DNA from: Rubrivivax sp.
GTDB taxonomy: Bacteria > Pseudomonadota > Gammaproteobacteria > Burkholderiales > Burkholderiaceae
Length of the DNA: 8,623 bases
Assembly: GCA_004211235.1 (NCBI GenBank)
Contig: SEEY01000196.1
Coordinates: 1 to 8,623, forward strand
Reading direction: 5' to 3'
A model generated the notes under the pieces. The model was not told where the DNA came from, made no database searches, and saw only the letters and a program-made list of their open reading frames with translations. This document shows, piece after piece, positions 6,658 to 8,623 of this stretch; the first letter of the stretch is position 1; each line of letters opens with the position of its first letter. The position numbers were made by a program, and so were the translations under genes.

Positions 6658-6953
6658 CTACCACTTGTGAAGGCCACGCCCAATCGCACCAGCACCACGC
6701 TGACGTCGCGGCTGCACGCCGGCGCCAGAGCGCGCAAACACGAACACCGCGCCGCTCGGGCGGCGCTGTATTGGGCTGTCTTGATGAGAGCGGTGCGATG
6801 GTTGTTGGGGTTCGCGATGCACCCCAACCTACAAACTACGAGCCATGCGTCGCCCGAGCGACGCTGCCTTCGGTGCTCCTCGTGAGCACGGCGTGCAGCC
6901 GCGCGTTAAGCGGCCCGATGGTGCGGTGAATGGCGTTGCTGACAAGGACAGCA
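6658..6953. other. Non-coding core between the inverted arms, rich in small hairpins
   Basis: I see no gene here: open frames across it run into the repeat arms and show no family resemblance. It holds several perfect short hairpins: GCGCCGC/GCGGCGC (6749-6755 with 6760-6766), GTTGGGG/CCCCAAC (6804-6828), CGTCGC/GCGACG (6848-6853 with 6858-6863) and GTGCTC/GAGCAC (6873-6878 with 6884-6889). The spacing suggests a cluster of degenerate repeats rather than an RNA gene. Confidence 0.5.
6804..6828. repeat. REP-like palindrome GTTGGGG...CCCCAAC
   Basis: A 7-bp perfect stem with an 11-nt loop (6811-6821), followed by CTACAAAC. The form, GTTGGGGTTCGC...CACCCCAACCTAC, matches a palindrome I recall as a frequent intergenic repeat in proteobacterial genomes. 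No transposase is nearby. Confidence 0.5.
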
Positions 6954-7116
6954 GCGAGAGCGCAGCGGCTCGCGTCTGCCCGAAACCCCGTGAAGAGTTT
7001 TCGCGCGCCGCTGTTGGCGGCGCCGCGGTCGTGTGCGGTTCAGGGCCTCTTCTTTGGTGACTTTCTTCTGGCCCCGCAGAAGAAAGTTACCCCGCCGCCG
7101 GGCGGGACTCCCGGCA
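6954..7116 (-). repeat. Right arm (163 bp) of the long inverted repeat, overlapping the nrtD 3' end
   Basis: This is the reverse-complement partner of 6495-6657, ungapped and of exactly equal length. The identical outer 84 bp are 7033-7116, and the same 11-bp hairpin lies at 7060-7087. The arm begins within the ATPase reading frame directly after codon ATG-ATG (7120-7115) and supplies its last 24 codons and stop. I see no target-site duplication in the bases flanking the two arms. Confidence 0.85.
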
Positions 7117-7753
7117 TCATGACGATGCGGTCCGACAGCAGCACGGCCTCGTCCACGTCGTGCGTCACCATCACCACCGTGCTCTGCGTGCGGGCGACGA
7201 TCTTCAGCAACTCGTCCTGCAGCTTGGCGCGCGTCAACGCGTCGAGAGCGCCGAAGGGCTCGTCCATCAGGAGCACCTTGGGCTCCATGGCCAGCGCGCG
7301 GGCAATGCCGACGCGCTGCTTCATGCCGCCGGAGACCTCGTGCGGGCGCTTGTGCAGCGCGTGGCTCATGCCCACCAGTTCGAGCGCAGCGCGGGCACGC
7401 ACCTTGAGCTGGGCCGGGCTCTCCTTGCCGCCAAAGACCGACTCGACGGCGAGCAGCACGTTGTCCAGGCAGCTCAGCCAAGGCAGCAGCGAATGGTTCT
7501 GGAAGACCACGGCACGCTCCGGGCCCGGCGCGGCAATCTCGCGGCCGTCGCAGAGCAGCACACCGTCGGTGGCCTTCAGCAGGCCGGCGATGAGGTTGAG
7601 CAGGGTCGACTTGCCGCAGCCCGAATGGCCGATCAGCGTGATGAACTCGCCGCGCTGCACGTCGAGGTTGACGTTCTGCAGCGCATGGAAACGGCCCTTG
7701 CGCGTGGTGAACACCATCTCGGCGTTCTGCACCTGGATGAATGGCTTGGTCAT
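7040..7753 (-). CDS. nrtD: Nitrate-type ABC transporter ATPase, C-terminus replaced by repeat sequence
   Basis: The ATP-hydrolysing subunit of a nitrate/taurine/sulfonate-class importer, working at the inner membrane with the permease encoded just upstream. Residues 1-213 are a complete nucleotide-binding core: Walker A GHSGCGKST (42-50), Q-loop VVFQNHSLLPW (82-92), signature SGGMKQR (141-147), Walker B VLLMDEP (160-166), D-loop GALD and switch H198. After DRIVMM the sequence enters the 163-bp repeat arm, so residues 214-237 (PGVPPGGG...) are repeat-derived and roughly the last 50 family residues are missing. ATG 7753 is chosen because it follows GAGGA and opens 4 bp after the permease stop; the frame from 7786 overlaps the permease. 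Substrate assignment rests on the nrtB neighbour. Whether the truncated protein works is unknown. Confidence 0.85.
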   Translation of the reverse strand: MTKPFIQVQNAEMVFTTRKGRFHALQNVNLDVQRGEFITLIGHSGCGKSTLLNLIAGLLKATDGVLLCDGREIAAPGPERAVVFQNHSLLPWLSCLDNVLLAVESVFGGKESPAQLKVRARAALELVGMSHALHKRPHEVSGGMKQRVGIARALAMEPKVLLMDEPFGALDALTRAKLQDELLKIVARTQSTVVMVTHDVDEAVLLSDRIVMMPGVPPGGGVTFFCGARRKSPKKRP

Positions 7754-7757
7754 GGCA

Positions 7758-8573
7758 TCAGTCCTCGAAGGTGAAGTGCTTGGCAAGGGACATCAGGAAC
7801 CATTCGAGCAGCAGCCCGACGGTGCCGATGACGAAGATGGCGATGATGATGTGGGCGACGTTGAGGTTGTTCCACTCGTCCCAGACCCAGAAGCCGATGC
7901 CGACGCCGCCGGTCAGCATCTCGGCCGCCACGATGACCAGCCAGGCCGTGCCCACCGACAGGCGCACGCCGGTCAGCACATAAGGCAGCACCGCGGGCAG
8001 CAGGATGCGCGTGATGACCTTCCACTCGCTGAGCTTGAGCACACGGGCGACGTTCAGGTAGTCCTCCGGCACGCGCTGCACGCCGACGGCCGTGTTGACG
8101 ACCATGGGCCAGATCGAGCAGATGAAGATAGTCCAGATCGCGGCCGGGTTGGCGCTCTTGAAGACCAGCAGACCGATGGGCAGCCAGGCCAGCGGCGACA
8201 CGGGCTTGAGCAGCGCGATCAGCGGCGACACCATGCGGTTGGCGAACTCGAAGCGGCCGATGATGAAGCCCAGCGGAATGCCGACGATGGCAGCGAGGCC
8301 GAAGCCCATGCCGACGCGACCCAGCGAGTTCAGGATGTTCCAGCCGATGCCCTGGTCATTCGGGCCATTGCTGTAGAACGGATCGGAGAACAGCTTCACG
8401 GCAGCGTCGAAGGTGGCGGCCGGGGTTGGAAAGCTGCCTCCTTTCATCGTGGCGATACCCCACAGGCCGATGAGCACGGCCATGCCGAGCACCGGTGGCA
8501 ACACGCGCATCGTCAAGGCGCGCCAGTCGAACGGCGTGCGTTTGCGTGCGGCCTTGGGCAGGTCGGCCGCCAC
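7758..8573 (-). CDS. nrtB: Nitrate ABC transporter permease NrtB; 5' end uncertain
   Basis: The membrane channel subunit of a nitrate/nitrite importer. The 271-aa frame shows a first membrane segment (about 24-43), a BPD_transp_1 domain (about 80-265) with further hydrophobic segments, and a permease-ATPase coupling loop around NVARVLKLSEWKVITRILLP (174-193). PVSPLAWLPIGLLVFKSANP, GTAWLVIVAAEMLTGGVGIG and WVWDEWNNLNV are typical of NrtB. The only available start, GTG 8573, lies inside a 60-bp inverted duplication of codons 51-70 of the same gene at the window end, and GAAGG abuts it with no spacing. The native N-terminus is therefore probably not represented and the true start may lie beyond the window. 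The ATPase follows after 4 bp. A binding protein (nrtA) would be expected upstream, outside the window. Confidence 0.92.
   Translation of the reverse strand: MAADLPKAARKRTPFDWRALTMRVLPPVLGMAVLIGLWGIATMKGGSFPTPAATFDAAVKLFSDPFYSNGPNDQGIGWNILNSLGRVGMGFGLAAIVGIPLGFIIGRFEFANRMVSPLIALLKPVSPLAWLPIGLLVFKSANPAAIWTIFICSIWPMVVNTAVGVQRVPEDYLNVARVLKLSEWKVITRILLPAVLPYVLTGVRLSVGTAWLVIVAAEMLTGGVGIGFWVWDEWNNLNVAHIIIAIFVIGTVGLLLEWFLMSLAKHFTFED
8363..8422 (-). repeat. Internal copy of a 60-bp inverted duplication (nrtB codons 51-70)
   Basis: This segment of nrtB is exactly reverse-complementary to 8564-8623, separated by 141 bp. As it encodes conserved NrtB sequence in the right context, this is the native copy. 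Confidence 0.9.
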
Positions 8574-8623
8574 CTTCGACGCTGCCGTGAAGCTGTTCTC
8601 CGATCCGTTCTACAGCAATGGCC
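8564..8623 (+). repeat. Fold-back copy at the window end (inverted nrtB fragment)
   Basis: The plus strand reads TFDAAVKLFSDPFYSNG from 8573 onward, the same residues nrtB encodes on the minus strand. All 60 bases match 8422-8363 in reverse, and the match is cut only by the window edge. It looks like a fold-back chimera at a contig end; a true inverted duplication is the alternative. Confidence 0.85.

Noticed and set aside
6095..6885. Open frames through the repeat region (6095-6571 and 6385-6885)
   Set aside because: They start inside the LytTR gene and end in repeat arm sequence. Shared peptides with the nrtD tail come from the inverted repeat, not from homology of proteins.
6411..7116. 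CRISPR array, tRNA or other RNA gene in the gene-free stretch
   Set aside because: There are no regularly spaced direct repeats, no cloverleaf or CCA-type end, and the structure present is inverted-repeat in nature.
7160..7774. Plus-strand 204-aa frame opposite the ATPase
   Set aside because: It is antisense to well-conserved ABC ATPase motifs and has no recognisable features of its own.

Overview
The window is GC-rich, has betaproteobacterial codon use, and carries the short dispersed palindromes common in Burkholderiales. A Burkholderiales bacterium (Rubrivivax/Roseateles/Leptothrix-like) is my inference; no marker gene fixes the genus.

Layout. (1) Bases 1-1859, minus strand: the N-terminal 619 codons of an adenosylcobalamin-dependent (class II) ribonucleotide reductase, running off the left edge. 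A perfect LexA-type SOS box (CTGT-N8-ACAG) lies just ahead of its GTG start. (2) 1921-2490, minus: a secreted DUF1134/EipA-family envelope protein, 61 bp upstream of the reductase gene. (3) 2591-6410, plus, divergent from (2): five tightly spaced genes. They are an unrecognised 144-aa helical protein; a PilZ protein of the PA4608/MapZ type whose best start is a non-canonical ATC; a LytS-type membrane histidine kinase; a second LytS-like protein that has lost the phospho-acceptor His and the ATP-binding residues (a pseudokinase); and a LytTR response regulator. The last three genes are joined by ATGA overlaps. (4) 6411-7116: a gene-free stretch containing two 163-bp inverted arms, perfectly identical over the outer 84 bp, around a hairpin-rich core. 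(5) 7040-8573, minus: a nitrate-type ABC transporter pair. The ATPase (nrtD-like) loses its last ~50 residues where the right arm begins. The permease is nrtB. (6) The last 60 bp are an exact reverse complement of an internal piece of nrtB, which looks like a fold-back at a contig end.

How it may work together: region 3 reads as one signalling operon. A kinase and pseudokinase pair would feed a LytTR regulator, next to a c-di-GMP receptor, so membrane sensing may be combined with second-messenger control. The reductase appears to be under SOS control, which would link dNTP supply to DNA damage. The nrt pair would import nitrate, but the operon is broken downstream, either by a real rearrangement or by a repeat-mediated misassembly.
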